DNA of 64,000 nucleotides from Cercophora sp. LCS_1 (Eukaryota; Ascomycota; Sordariomycetes; Sordariales; Lasiosphaeriaceae). Both the position numbers and the translations under genes were made by a program. The notes beneath the pieces are model-generated. The model had not been told where the DNA came from. It was given only the letters and a program-made list of their open reading frames with translations, and ran no database searches. Position 1 is the first letter of the stretch. Each line of letters begins with the position of its first letter. The stretch spans positions 806,001 to 870,000 of the forward strand of contig JAPZLL010000013.1 in assembly GCA_036250225.1 (NCBI GenBank), given 5' to 3'. Below, piece after piece: positions 21,379-32,616 of this stretch.

Positions 21379-23135
21379 ATGGCGTCGCCCATTTCCGCCG
21401 CGCTCAAGGCCCGCATCAAGCGGCCTTCGATGCTGAACAAGCTCTGCCAGCCCGAGGACCTGCTCCACCACTTCCCTAATGGCGCCTACATTGGCTGGTC
21501 TGGCTTCACGGGTGTCGGCTATCCCAAGTGCGTCGCATCCCCCTTTTGGTAATCTCTCGGGGCAATTGGGCCAATTGCTAATTGACCACGTACAGGAAGA
21601 TGCCCACCTTTTTGGCGGACCATGTCGAGCAGAACAACCTCCAGGGCAAGCTGCGCTACACCCTTTTCGTGGGCGCCTCCTCCGGCGCCGAGACCGAGAA
21701 CAGATGGGCTGGACTGGATATGATCGAGAGGCGGAGTCCCCACCAGGTCGGAAAGGCCATTTCCAAGGGCATCAACGATGGTCGCATCAAGTTCTTTGAC
21801 AAGCACTTGTCCATGTTCCCCGTTGATCTGGTCTACGTAAGAATCCTGGCAGCGCGACGAGGAAGCGGGGCGGGTCGTTAATGCGGGGCACAGGGCTTTT
21901 ACACCAAGGACAGACCGTCCAACAAGCTAGACGTGGTCGTGGTCGAAGCGACTGAGATCAAGGAAGACGGCAGCATCGTGCCAGGCGCTTCCGTCGGTGC
22001 TACCCCTGAGCTTCTCCAGCTCGCCGACAAGGTAGGCCAGCTCGAGAAAGACGGGATGAAAGGAGCGAGGGGCTGACAATGACAGATCATCATCGAGGTC
22101 AACACCGCGCTTCCTAACTTTGATGGTCTCCACGACATCACAATGACCGATCTTCCCCCCAAGAGGAAGCCCTACTTGATCATGGGCGTCGAGGACCGCA
22201 TTGGTACCACCTCGATCCCCATTGACCCCGAGAAGGTCGTTGGTGTGCTCCACTCGGACTACCAGGATCAGACATCCGAGAACACACCGGCCGACGAGAC
22301 TTCGCAGCGCATCGCCGGCTACCTCATCGAATTCTTCGAGCACGAAGTCAGACATGGTCGCCTGCCCAAGAGCCTCTTGCCCCTCCAGTCCGGCATTGGC
22401 AACATTGCCAACGCCGTCATCGGTGGACTTGAGAACTCCAACTTCCAGAACCTCAAGGTCTGGACCGAGGTTATCCAGGATACTTTCTTGGATCTCTTCG
22501 ACTCTGGCCGCCTCGACTTTGCGACCGCGACCTCTGTTCGCTTCTCTCCCACTGGTTTTGAGCGCTTCTACAGCAACTGGGAGTCGTACCACAACAAGCT
22601 TCTCCTGCGCTCCCAGCAGGTTAGCAACTCGCCCGAGATCATCCGCCGGCTTGGTGTCATTGGCATGAACACGCCTGTCGAGGTTGACATTTACGCCCAC
22701 GCCAACTCGACCTGCGTTATGGGTAGCCGCATGCTCAACGGTCTCGGTGGCTCGGCCGATTTCCTGCGCAGCGCCAAGTACAGCATCATGCACACGCCGT
22801 CGACTCGCCCCTCCAAGACCGACCCCCACGGTGTCAGCTGCATCGTCCCCATGTGCACACACGTCGACCAGACGGAGCACGACCTCGACATTATCGTGAC
22901 CGAGAACGGCTTGGCTGATGTCCGCGGCCTCAGCCCCCGCGAGCGCGCGCGCGTCATTATCGACAAGTGCGCACACGATGTGTACAAGCCCATCCTCAAG
23001 GCCTATTTTGAGAAGGCCGAGAGCGACTGCCTCCGCAAGGGTATGGGCCACGAGCCCCACATGCTCTTCAACGCCTTTGACATGCACCGGGCGCTCCAGG
23101 AGGAGGGCAGCATGGCCAAGGTCAAGTCTTGGTAA
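21379..23135 (+). CDS. ACH1: Acetyl-CoA hydrolase / succinyl-CoA:acetate CoA-transferase (ACH1 type)
   Basis: Four exons (21379-21527, 21596-21836, 21894-22031, 22086-23135) with GTGCGT, GTAAGA and GTAGGC donors give 525 residues, almost exactly the length of yeast Ach1. Family blocks include SGFTGVGYPK, then LFVGASSGAETENRW, VYGFYTKDRPSNKLDVVVVE, VGVLHSDYQDQTSENTPADE, LLPLQSGIGNIANAVIGG, IVPMCTHVDQTEHDLDI and VTENGLADVRGLSPRERA. The enzyme transfers CoA between succinyl-CoA and acetate in mitochondria, preventing acetate poisoning; in Neurospora the orthologue is acu-8. Codon bias is strongly toward C-ending codons, as in highly expressed genes. The long antisense frame inside exon 4 is a by-product of this bias. 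Confidence 0.96.
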
Positions 23136-24023
23136 ATGCTGAATCCTGCTAAATGTCTGATAAGATTCGCTGTATATAGGTTATGTCATGGGCTGCATGG
23201 TTGGGAGTATTTTTGTGGAGCGGGGTTGGCGTTGGATGCGTACCTAGGTTGCTCAAAATTAGTTTCTTGCGTGATCGTGCACGACCCGCGCTATGCTGTG
23301 TGGTGATAAGTCGGCAACGCCCAAACGCCCTCGGCCCGGTCGACGCCATGTTCCCCATCATTTGTTGTTGAAGCTTGTGAACGGCGGAACCCTCCCTATC
23401 GACAGTTTCGGCCCCGCATTCGTGCTGATGGGCTCCCCAGCTTTCAACAATTTCCACCACGATATTGCGTGATGACAAGCTTGTTATCTGCGCGAACGCC
23501 CACCCTCATGGACGTGTTACGGCTAGGCCTCGACCTCTCGATAAGGGAACTCAACCAGCGATGTCCCAGAGCCAGGCAAGGCCTGGGCAACATAAATGGC
23601 ACATGCAAAAAGTTGAAGAGATATTCGCCCACGAAAAAGGAGCACATCCGAAATCCCAATGCATCACTCAATATCCGAATGCCCAAGGGGATCTTGAAAA
23701 GGCGTTGACTTCTGTTGCTGATGCCTGTTATAATCTATATCACCTGTCTAGGCCACCTGGAGGGGCTTCGGCAAACTTTCGCCACATAGGCAATCTGAGA
23801 TATGCCACTGACGCTCTTATCTCCAAATCGTTGAGAACTCAGCTCATCCATCCCGGCCGGAACATCTATAAAGTTGCTTGCCATTTTCTTCCCACCTGGC
23901 GTGCCTTCCTTCCCCAGGTCTCAACCCGTGATCGTAACCCCCCCCTGGATCACACTCAGTGAGCCCCCCTTGGTCCCGTCCCATACTCCCTTTCCTGCAG
24001 GTCATCATCTTCAAGCCGTCGAA
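23136..24023. other. Intergenic, no gene seen
   Basis: Spacer between ACH1 and the KR-repeat protein gene. No RNA gene or repeat was recognised. Presumably holds the ACH1 3' UTR and the promoter of the next gene. Confidence 0.4.
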
Positions 24024-25403
24024 ATGGCCTACGATGAAGAGTCCCACTTCAAGGCAGCCACCGGCCTCCCGGTCTGCACAGGTGCCTGCACCCCGAAATC
24101 CTCCCGCTGGCGGCGCATCGCCCAGCGCATCGCCATCGGCATCCTAGCGCTCTACATCCCCCTCTCCACAGCCGCCACAATCCTCTTCTTCTACGACTAC
24201 AGCCAACAACTCATCTGGCGCACCAACATGATGCACATCACAAACCAAGGCGTGATGAACTCGTACGACACCCAAACCTCCCTCAGCCAACTCATGTACC
24301 TGGCGCCCGACTTCGTCGACGTAACCGACACCGACGGCCAACCCTCAACCTGGATCTTCCCACCGCATCTGGAAGACATGGCATACGAGCAGGACCCAAG
24401 CCAACCATCCACTTCATACCTCAAACGCACCGTTGACATGCAAGAGCAGGTCGGCAAGCCGACCGAGTACGAGGAGAAGGAGGGTGCGATGTGGCGCCAA
24501 TATGGCATCAACAAGTACCAGACCACGAGGCGCGACCCGCGGATCTACACAGAAGCGATGCTCGCCGAGTCGTCCTATGAGAGGAACCGTTTGGCCCAGG
24601 AGGATTTTGACCGGATGGGGGCGGAAGCGGAACAAGCCACCACCAACAGCCACACTAAACGCAGCGAGAAATTCCTCATCCCTTCCACCTTCCAAGCGGA
24701 TGACGAAGCCGAGCTGTACGAGGACTTTCTCCGCTCGATGACGCAAAGCAACACCAACGAGCACACCAAGCGCAGCGAGAACATGCTCATCCCCTCCACC
24801 TCTCTAGCCCAAGACGACGTCGAAACAGTTCGTCTCCTCGAGGACTTTGTGCGCACAGCAGCAAAAGCAGAGGAAACAAGCCCTGAGGGCACCTCCCTGG
24901 GTGATCATCTCAAAGCGTATCATGATGCGAAGCTAGCCCCTGAAGACCCGACCACCGAGGCCGAGATCCCCAGTGACGATGAGGCGGAAGAGGAGGTGGA
25001 AGAGGATGTACAAGAAGATGTCGGCGAGGACGTGATCGAGACCGTGTTTGAGGGTGAGATCGAGACTCCTGCTGTGCGAAAGAGACAAGGATTTGAGGAG
25101 CATGACTATGAAGAGGACATGGAGGAGCTTGCGGAGATTTTTGACTTGTTGGAGAAGGAGGCCGATGAGGAGCCTGTGGAGGAAGAGTCCGGTTTCTACC
25201 TTGAGAACCATGAGCATGCCAGGCCGGACCAGATCTTTGTACCGCCTAGGGGGTTCGAGGAGGAGCACCATGATATTGCGCGGGGGCCGTGGTCTGATAA
25301 TGCGATTCCGAGGCCGGGGTATGGCTTCCCGATCAGGGAGAAACCGAAGGCTGGGGCTCATCGCCCTTTTCCGTATAGGCCGCTCCAACCCGACAACTTG
25401 TAA
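24024..25403 (+). CDS. Type II membrane protein with acidic tail and KR-flanked repeats
   Basis: Single exon of 459 residues from the Met at 24024 (AAATGG context); the frame is open 50 codons upstream but Pro-rich. A 38-residue basic cytosolic N-terminus precedes one membrane span (IAIGILALYIPLSTAATILFF, residues about 40-60). The rest would be lumenal or extracellular and is very acidic. Two tandem units about 37 residues apart share HTKRSE-x2-LIPST and then a D/E-rich stretch with LYEDFLRS or LLEDFVRT. Dibasic sites occur at Lys134-Arg135, Lys212-Arg213, Lys249-Arg250 and Arg352-Lys353-Arg354. These look like Kex2 cleavage sites, suggesting processing into peptides, but this is inference. 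No known domain was recognised. Confidence 0.75.
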   Translation: MAYDEESHFKAATGLPVCTGACTPKSSRWRRIAQRIAIGILALYIPLSTAATILFFYDYSQQLIWRTNMMHITNQGVMNSYDTQTSLSQLMYLAPDFVDVTDTDGQPSTWIFPPHLEDMAYEQDPSQPSTSYLKRTVDMQEQVGKPTEYEEKEGAMWRQYGINKYQTTRRDPRIYTEAMLAESSYERNRLAQEDFDRMGAEAEQATTNSHTKRSEKFLIPSTFQADDEAELYEDFLRSMTQSNTNEHTKRSENMLIPSTSLAQDDVETVRLLEDFVRTAAKAEETSPEGTSLGDHLKAYHDAKLAPEDPTTEAEIPSDDEAEEEVEEDVQEDVGEDVIETVFEGEIETPAVRKRQGFEEHDYEEDMEELAEIFDLLEKEADEEPVEEESGFYLENHEHARPDQIFVPPRGFEEEHHDIARGPWSDNAIPRPGYGFPIREKPKAGAHRPFPYRPLQPDNL

Positions 25404-25661
25404 TGGGTGTGAGGGGTGTTGTGTTAGGCGTTCGGATTTTGTTAATCTGTCGACTCTTGGTGGGGCGGCGGCCAAATGGGGTGAACGTTGTCATTTTTGA
25501 GACCTGGTGGGAGGGAGGGCACATGGCAGCGGCAAGGGATCTCGGGATAATACCAATCCTCTAATGACATTACCAACACTATCCTGCCTTTCTTGGGATG
25601 CAAATAGGGTATTGATGTGACGGTAATACCGACGAAAGGTGTGCTGAACATGATGCCTGCC
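25404..25661. other. Short convergent spacer
   Basis: About 260 bp between convergent gene ends; it must hold both polyadenylation regions. Nothing else seen. Confidence 0.5.
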
Positions 25662-27338
25662 TCATGAACTCCTCCGCCCATAGGGCTCAAACGGAAAGAT
25701 GGCGCTCACGATCCCCATGGCCACAAGCAAACCGCCGCAGATAAAGATGGGCGCGCTCGTCCTGGTGTTAGCAACAGTTGCGATCACCGCCGATAGAATC
25801 CCCATGATGCGATTACATGCCACCGCCACGCCGTTCCCGGTTGCGCGATGCGCGCTGGGGAGCACCTCAGGAGTGTAAGCATAGAGTGTGCCGTAGTACA
25901 CATTGAGACTGAAGCCGATGGCACACCCAAACCCGGCGTCTTGGGCTGCTGTTCTAACGGACGTGTATGCAAAGAAGAACGCCGACGTTATCAAGGCGCC
26001 GATGAGCATCGTGTACCGGCGTCCCAGTAGTGGCTGGTTGCAAAGCCATGCGCCCAAGAAGGGACCGAAGATGGAGCTGATGTTGACAAGGGCGTAGTTG
26101 CGCCAGGAGTCAAAGGTCGACACGTTGCGATCTGCGCCGCGTGCCTCGAGATAGCTGGGAAGAAAGACGTAGAACAGCGGATATGCAAGGCCGACCATGG
26201 CCCAAGATAGCCAGATCAAGATCGTCGAGGTTGCCATCTTCTTGGTGGAGAAAAGACCGCGCAGGTGCACGAGTGTCTCGCTGAGGGAGAAGCGGTTTTT
26301 GCTGTGGGCGCTTGTCACCACGCCGCAGGCATCCAGTTTGTCGACCGTCAGACTGCATGGCCTGCTGTATTTGGTCGCCAGGTATCGGAGGGTGTCAACG
26401 ACCTTTTCGTCTTCTCCCAATCCGAGGAGATATTTGGGGGTTTCCCTCAGGCGGATCACGGTAACCCGCAGGACTGAGAGGACAAACACAAGGGCGCCGC
26501 TCGTGAACATAACATAGCGCCAGCCCATGTTGTTGCTCCTGGTACAAGTCTCGGGGGTTGCGCAATTCCACTTCGCCGGCACTATTGTCTCGTCAGCAAA
26601 CCGGAGCAGGATGGCGTGCAGCTAACGTACCAAGAAACCCCCAAGCAATGAAGCCCGTGATGGCCTGCCCAAAACCCCACCACGCAGCCATGAGTGTCAA
26701 AACCCACTGCTTATCGCTCGGCAAGTATTCCAGAAACACGGTCGTGTCCATGATAAGGTTTCCGCCCCCGCCAAACCCGATCAGGGCAATGAAGAAGCCT
26801 AATGACCCCCAGTTCGGCATCCCGCCGGCGATGATGGCCGAAATTGAGCAGATGAGCAGCGATACGTTGAAGGCGAACCGGCGCCCGATAATATCGGCAC
26901 TGAGCCCCCAGAACAAAGCCCCCACCAGCATACCCACGTAAACGGCCACAGTCAACCCCTTGTCGTAGCCAACGCCTCCAAACTCGCGAAATGCCGGCCC
27001 CGCGATGACAGACTGGAGAAGGAGGATGAGCGAATCGACTCCGTACCCGAAACCGTTGAGGAAAAAGAGCTTGGTATGGTAGGGCGTCCAGCCTATCTCG
27101 TCGATGGCCTGGACCAGTCAGCAGACAGCCCACGCGCCAGGGAGTTCAGGGGTGAGCACACATTATTGACCAGGTGCATCTTGCGGTTCATGGCAGGATC
27201 GAGATCTTGCAGCGCCAGGATATCCTCCCCATTCAGAGAACTCTCCTCGGATGCGCGTGGCATTGGTGACTCGTCCCCAGATAGCTTAACATCCTTAAAG
27301 TCTGGTCCCAGCCCTGGGGCCCCTGGCATTGCCGGCAT
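25662..27338 (-). CDS. MFS transporter (sugar/SV2-like subfamily)
   Basis: Exons 27338-27162, 27108-26631 and 26581-25662 (introns of 53 and 49 nt; donors GTGTGC and GTACGT) give 524 residues. An acidic cytosolic N-terminus leads into MFS helices. First is the block WTPYHTKLFFLNGFGYGVDS typical of the SV2/phosphate-sugar type, then the loop 2-3 signature (GALFWGLSADIIGRRFAFN), the second half, and YTPEVLPSAHRATGNGVAV late in the protein. That last block corresponds to the conserved PE-x-R-T/G region of sugar-porter-like MFS proteins. About 12 membrane spans can be counted. The first exon boundary is certain but the starting Met is less so. Substrate cannot be inferred; it could be a sugar, carboxylate or phosphate. 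Confidence 0.87.
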
Positions 27339-28672
27339 TATAGAGACCTCGAAGGGGCTGTAACCCGCGGCGCGCTTCGATCTAATGTAGTTATAGGTAG
27401 AAGAAAAGTGTGAGACGAAGGAGCGTCGAAAGACAACGATGTTTAGGTAGCGATATCCAAAGTTAAGTCACAGACGGCGCGTATCCAAGGAATCGGAAGC
27501 AAGAAAACCATGGCGGGCGTCTCCAGATCTTAAGCAAAAAGTGCCAATCACCGAGGCAGGAAAACAGGGAACTGGAAGAGGGGAGGTCGGAAGATTGAGG
27601 ATGTACAGCAGGAAAATGGCCGTGCCAAGGATTCAGGATGCGTCTGCAAACTCTGCTAGACAACTAGCGGGTGGATGCCGGGGGAAGGAAACGTGAGGGA
27701 GTCCACGGTACCGAGTTGGTGGGAAGGAAGGAAGGAAGGACTGTCATCCCCTCCAAAGAACAACTGAGCGAGCAACTCACCTTCTCGCCGTCCTTTGACA
27801 TCGAGGCAAACGGCGGCGTGGAGCAACGCGAAAGGGTGATAGGTTGGGTGCTTCAATGAAAGGTTGGGCCTCGTGAGATTTTGCCGAGGGTGTGTCTCCT
27901 CTCGATTATTGAGGTTTGGGTGTGGGATTGAAACACCTTGACACCATGAGGATCGAGACGACTGGGCCACGCCGAAAGCGATGTGTTTGAGCGGTAGGGA
28001 TTGTTACTTCTCGTGGTCCCACGACAGGCACGGAGCGAATCAACCACTCGGGATATTTGAGACCTGCCTGGTGCATGGTGACATCGCTCATGTGCGTTCC
28101 CCATTTCCGGGCGGTCACCGAAGGCTTGCTGACGCCCCATTCCGGCGTCTAACTGGTCGTCGTCGTCGGCTAGCTTGCAGGAGATTGGTGTAGAATCTAC
28201 GAATTGAAGCGAATGAGACATTCCGTGATTGAGGTTCACATGTCGGCAGTCAGGAAGCTCGCCCTTAGTTGCGGTCCGTGGTGGAGCGAGCTGTTGAGAA
28301 CGTCGTGGTGGGGTGGAGGGGCAATTCGTGCCAAGCCCGATGCGCGTTTGCCCCCCGCAGTCCACGCGAATCCCTGTCTCCCACGACTCCCGAGATGCCA
28401 AGGAGCAACACATGCTTCAGAATCGTCCAGCTTACGAGAGAGTCCTCTCCTCTCATATCGAGCATCGCTTCAGTTCTATGGGAATTCCGCTGTGAAGCTC
28501 ATTTCTCAGAACCTCGTCGGAGCTCTCGGTAGCGTGGAACGCCCGACCATCACCCCGCGCAAAAGAACATGTCAGATTGTGATTCTCATTAGACCCTATC
28601 ATTTACTCCTGCAATAACCCTTCAAACCCAGCACTAGGTAGGTTCTCCCATCCCTCGTCCTTTTGTTCCCAC
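27339..28672. other. Intergenic, no gene seen
   Basis: Promoter side of the MFS gene plus the 3' flank of the small secreted protein gene. It contains a short GGAA tetranucleotide run near 27721-27741. Frames of up to about 190 codons are unconvincing. Confidence 0.4.
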
Positions 28673-29122
28673 TCAAAATGCATGCGGCACAAAGTCCAAG
28701 TTGGGCTCAACCACGTCTCCCCTCTCAAGCTGCGAGTCCGTATACGCAGGGAAGGCCACAAGACGATAAGCGTCGTCAATAACGGAGAGCGTCGTGAAGC
28801 CCTGGTCGGGACCAAACTGGCCGCTCCAAGTGCTGGTGATGACGTACGGTCCACACTCCTCGCCATGCTGGGGAGAGATGCTGGCAGGGGCACCCTCGAA
28901 GCTCTTGGTGGTGAACTCGCACGGGACGGGCGCCATGCCTTCGCGGTGGGTGTCGATGATGAACGACCACGTGCACTCGGAATCGGTTTCGTCACAGACG
29001 CGGCGGGCGTTTTCGATTGTCCAGTTGTGGAAATCGCCAGGGGTGTAGTCTCTTCGGGGGATCGAGGCCGCTGCCGCGAGGCTCGAGAGAGCGGCGAGGA
29101 GAGTGGTCTTGGTAAGCTGCAT
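28673..29122 (-). CDS. Small secreted cysteine-containing protein
   Basis: Single exon, 149 residues from the Met at 29122. A clear signal peptide (MQLTKTTLLAALSSLAAAAS) is followed by RRDYTPGDFHNWTIENARR and a domain with four cysteines (in RRVCDETDSECTWSFII, PVPCEFT and EECGPYV). The tryptophan-containing ECTWSFIIDT block recalls a broad group of small secreted fungal proteins of unknown role. A CATAAAAA element lies about 130 bp upstream. Function is unknown: it could be a cell-wall or effector-like protein. The stop is immediately after FVPHAF. Confidence 0.8.
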   Translation of the reverse strand: MQLTKTTLLAALSSLAAAASIPRRDYTPGDFHNWTIENARRVCDETDSECTWSFIIDTHREGMAPVPCEFTTKSFEGAPASISPQHGEECGPYVITSTWSGQFGPDQGFTTLSVIDDAYRLVAFPAYTDSQLERGDVVEPNLDFVPHAF

Positions 29123-30512
29123 GGTGGCGAATAGTAGTACAGACGAGAATTGGGAATGGTGCTGGATGCTTGCAGTGATGCTTGATACAATATCGAGTAG
29201 TTGGTTGGGAAAGTGATGGAGAGGTTGAACCAAGCGGGAGAGGCAGCGCTTTTTATGCTGCCACGGAAGGGTGAAGAGGGCGAGCAAACACGCCCTGGTT
29301 TCCTGAACTCCCGATGGAAGCAGCGGTCGAGGCAGCGCTATCACCTTCCCAACTGATTGCTTCGGCCCATGGTGTTTGCAGCCCAAGCCTGGCGAGGAGG
29401 AAGGCGCTTTCCCCAATACCTAGTATCACAGGCAGGGACTTTTGGACCACAAGAACCAATCCGGCCATGCTTCCAATGCACAAGCGACGGCCTCTTGCTC
29501 CATCGGCGGGACCACAATGCGGGTTCCCACCCGCCACGCTTCATCCCAGATTGTCGGGAGGCAATGGCGTTGGTGTCACAGGGCGCACTTGCTGAGTTTG
29601 ACATACGCAAGCGTGACTTCCCTCCCAACATCGTGGCTGGCCAAATGAGGGACTGTCCTCGTGTCTCGGTGGAAACTGCATCGTTGATTCGGGTACTTGC
29701 TGCCTGGAGCGTGGCTGCGCCATCCTTGCCTGGAATCCCGGGATGAATATGGAGAAGGGTGAAAACCCCTTTGAGGAAGCACTTGCGTTTCCCAAATTTC
29801 TTGCTCAGCGGGAAAGTATGATTTCCTAAACCTTCCCCCCCCCCCGGCATTTCTTCGAGCCATCTTGACAAGTCCAGGCCGTACCTTATTACCTTCACCA
29901 GCCGATCGACTCACTCACCGGACAAGTTCCAGGAGGTTCCTAATCCTCAGCGCAGCCAGGGCCCTCCATACCCGTTTGCAGGTTGTTCAAATTACTCCTG
30001 TGGCAAATAAATGACAAGAGGTACACAAACAACGGGTCACCCCAACGTCAAGTCTCACTCTGCCGCTGCCAGCCACAATCTCAGCCAGCAGCCGGTTAGT
30101 CGCGTGTATATGATCAAGATCATGGATCATTCTAGATTCCCGTCTTCGTAATCCCGATTCGGACTTTTGACAATCACGCCGATGGTGAGTGTGTCACATA
30201 GCTGTCTGTCAGTGGCCGTGGTTTCACGCCTCTAGAGATCTGCGTGCAACCATGGGTATCCACGCTTCTCAGTGTTGTCCCACGGCGGGCTGTTACAGCT
30301 TGAGATTTGTTGAGCCCCAGTCGAGTGCAAATGTGCGGCCGGAATCTGCATAGTAACCGCGAGGATTTCTTCACGGACAGGTGCCTCTTAACGGGGTGTT
30401 TGGCTCATGATGTGCGCAAAGGCGAGAGTGGGTGCCCCCTGGAATAAGATGGATGCAAGAACTATGGACAAGAAGTGAAGGTATATACATGGAGTCTCCA
30501 GCAATTCTTCGA
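29123..30512. other. Intergenic, no gene seen
   Basis: Promoter of the small secreted protein gene and 3' flank of the GH131 gene. It has a C run near 29838. The long minus-strand frame 29341-29898 shows no protein-like pattern or motif. Confidence 0.4.
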
Positions 30513-31636
30513 TTACAGGCACTGGGAGTACCAATCGTTGGAGAACTTGCACGTGCTTCCGGCGGCGCATGTCGTGCAACCGCTGAAGTTGATGCCACCG
30601 CACTGGGCATAGCGAGCTGCTGTGCAACTCGAGGCCGTGGTGGTAGCCGCAGGCGCAGAGCTGGTTGTGCTTGTTGTCCGGACGGTTGTCGATGTCGCGA
30701 ACGTGGTCGAGGTTGAGACTTGCACGGCGCTGCTGCTGGTGCTGGTCTTGGTGCTGGTGACAAGGCTGCTGCTCGTGGTGCCGACGGCAGGAGGTGCGCC
30801 TGGTGTCATTGATGTTAGCCTTTGCCATGGAAATTTGACCGATATGACGTACCGGGCCCAGCAACGTTGGTGGTGATGGTGCCGCTTTCAATGTAGACGC
30901 CTGACCAGTAGTAGTCCTCGTCCGTGTCGGCGTATCCGGAACGGGGCAGCTCCAACACACCGACGTGCCAATCGGCGCCGTTGCTGCTGGTGCTTGCACT
31001 CACGGGGGCAATCTTCCTTGTGAGCGGCTCAGCGCCAGTCGAGTGCCAGAAGCCAACAGTGCCGGCACCAAAGTCAATCTCGTAGGCGACGTTGTGCCAG
31101 ACACCAGCATCCCAGTTGACGCTCCACTGGGTCTGGCCCCCGACACACCAACGGAGGAGCGGGTCCGAGACACCGGGGGCGCCGGATAGCCACCCAGACT
31201 TGAGCTCGGTGAAGTGGCTTTCGAAGAAAGCAATCTGATGCTCGCGTGTGGTGGCTGGGGCGTTGACGTCCTTGCGCATCAACGAGAAGTGGTAGAACAC
31301 CTTGCCCTTGTTGATAGCAGCGTTGGTCTGGGGGATGAGCTCCGTCCTGCGCATGTTCTGGCCGTTCCAGTAGGCCGTGTTGTCCAGGGTAATCTTGGCA
31401 CCCTGATTGGAGCCGGTATCGGCAGGATTCTTGTAGCTGGGAGAGAGGTTGACGTAGGACGTCACGGGAGAATTGCCGTGAATATAATACTGGTACGGCC
31501 CGACCTGGTTACCCCACGACCAGTTGTTCAGGTCCGTCGAGGACGAAAACTCGTTGAATCGGCCATCCCAGAGGATAGTGCCAGCCGACGCCGAGATTGC
31601 GTTGACCAGGAGACCTGCGAGAACCGAGAACTTCAT
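30513..31636 (-). CDS. GH131 beta-glucanase with C-terminal CBM1
   Basis: Exons 31636-30853 and 30799-30513 (53-nt intron, donor GTACGT, acceptor CACCAG) give 356 residues. The signal peptide MKFSVLAGLLVNAISASAG is followed by the GH131 catalytic region, opening TILWDGRFNEFSSS and continuing WGNQVGPYQYYIHG, NMRRTELIPQT, HQIAFFESHFTELKSGWLSG and VGVLELPRSG. A Ser/Thr-rich linker of about 50 residues, presumably O-glycosylated, follows the intron. The last 36 residues are a fungal cellulose-binding CBM1 (AQCGGINFSGCTTCAAGSTC, ending NDWYSQCL). Characterised GH131 enzymes act on beta-1,3 and beta-1,4 glucans. The intron falls at the catalytic-linker boundary. Indicates a plant-biomass degrader. 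Confidence 0.93.
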
Positions 31637-32616
31637 CGTGTCGGTGTTCGAAAAGAAGCTGCCCTGAACAAGGGGAAATGCAGACGTCAAAATGGATCGC
31701 CGCAGTCTTATTATATATCTCTTGGTGCGCCCTCACGTTACGGAGCCGCATACGCACTCCGCACGTCGTTCCCGGTATCCGGGTTGTCGTGCTGACGCTG
31801 GCCGGCACTGTATATTGCGACCTACATCATGGTCACGTCGTCCCCTAACGATCGAGCCGCAACCGGTGGCGAGCAAATATTAGAGCGCGACACGAGGGCC
31901 CGCAAGATCGCAATAACGGCCCGTTTGGGGTAATATGCAGAGGGAGGGAGAATTCCGGGGTTGCAGTTTTGCGGAAGACGGGGGTGGTGGAATCGCCCGT
32001 TTGAGCCGTAGCGTAACATTGAAACAACGGTGGCAATGCTTCGAATGTGGAGGCGATCGGCTGGGCTTCCGGAAGCATTGGCATTTGGCCGACCAAGACC
32101 CTAGACTAAGAGATCGCCATGGAATGCTTAGCGAGCTTGTTTCCCCACTGGCCTTCCCTGAAACAACAGCCTGGGTTTTGCGGACGTTCCGGGCAGCTCT
32201 TCGGCAGGCTGCTGCTGAAGATCCGACGACGTTCAGTCAGATGATGTCGCTGGTAGAGCCGAGGATGTGCTTATAGGGGACATTGGTCGTATCCAATACG
32301 TGGATTGGGTGGCCGCACGGAGGGATGTTGATGGTTCTATTATTAGATATGGAGGGGACCCTGAAGATTGCTGTGATGGCATTTGTGGTGGTACCTATGC
32401 AGATCCCAAAAATTGAGGCTATTTCTCTTTAAATAAGGGGCTTGTTTGACACTGAAAAGCGTCAACAAATATTCTAGAGGGACCAAAAAAGTATTCGAGG
32501 CATCAATATTCCAAAAGCGTCGAAATATCATCACCAGCACTACAGATATTTACCTCCCTGCCTGTTGCAAAGCAAGCTGACTCCCCAAAAGGGTATCCCC
32601 GGTGTTGCCTTGTAGC
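31637..32616. other. Intergenic, no gene seen
   Basis: Promoter side of the GH131 gene and 3' flank of the Hsp70-like gene. Composition becomes more A/T-rich toward 32340-32560. No RNA gene was recognised. Confidence 0.4.
31711..31717 (-). promoter_or_regulatory. TATA box candidate of the GH131 gene
   Basis: TATATAA on the minus strand, about 75 bp upstream of the GH131 start codon. Spacing suits a short 5' UTR. Confidence 0.4.

Noticed and set aside
21927..23087. 386-codon open frame antisense to ACH1
   Set aside because: It mirrors the codon bias of the ACH1 exon, has no family motif and starts and ends within the gene.
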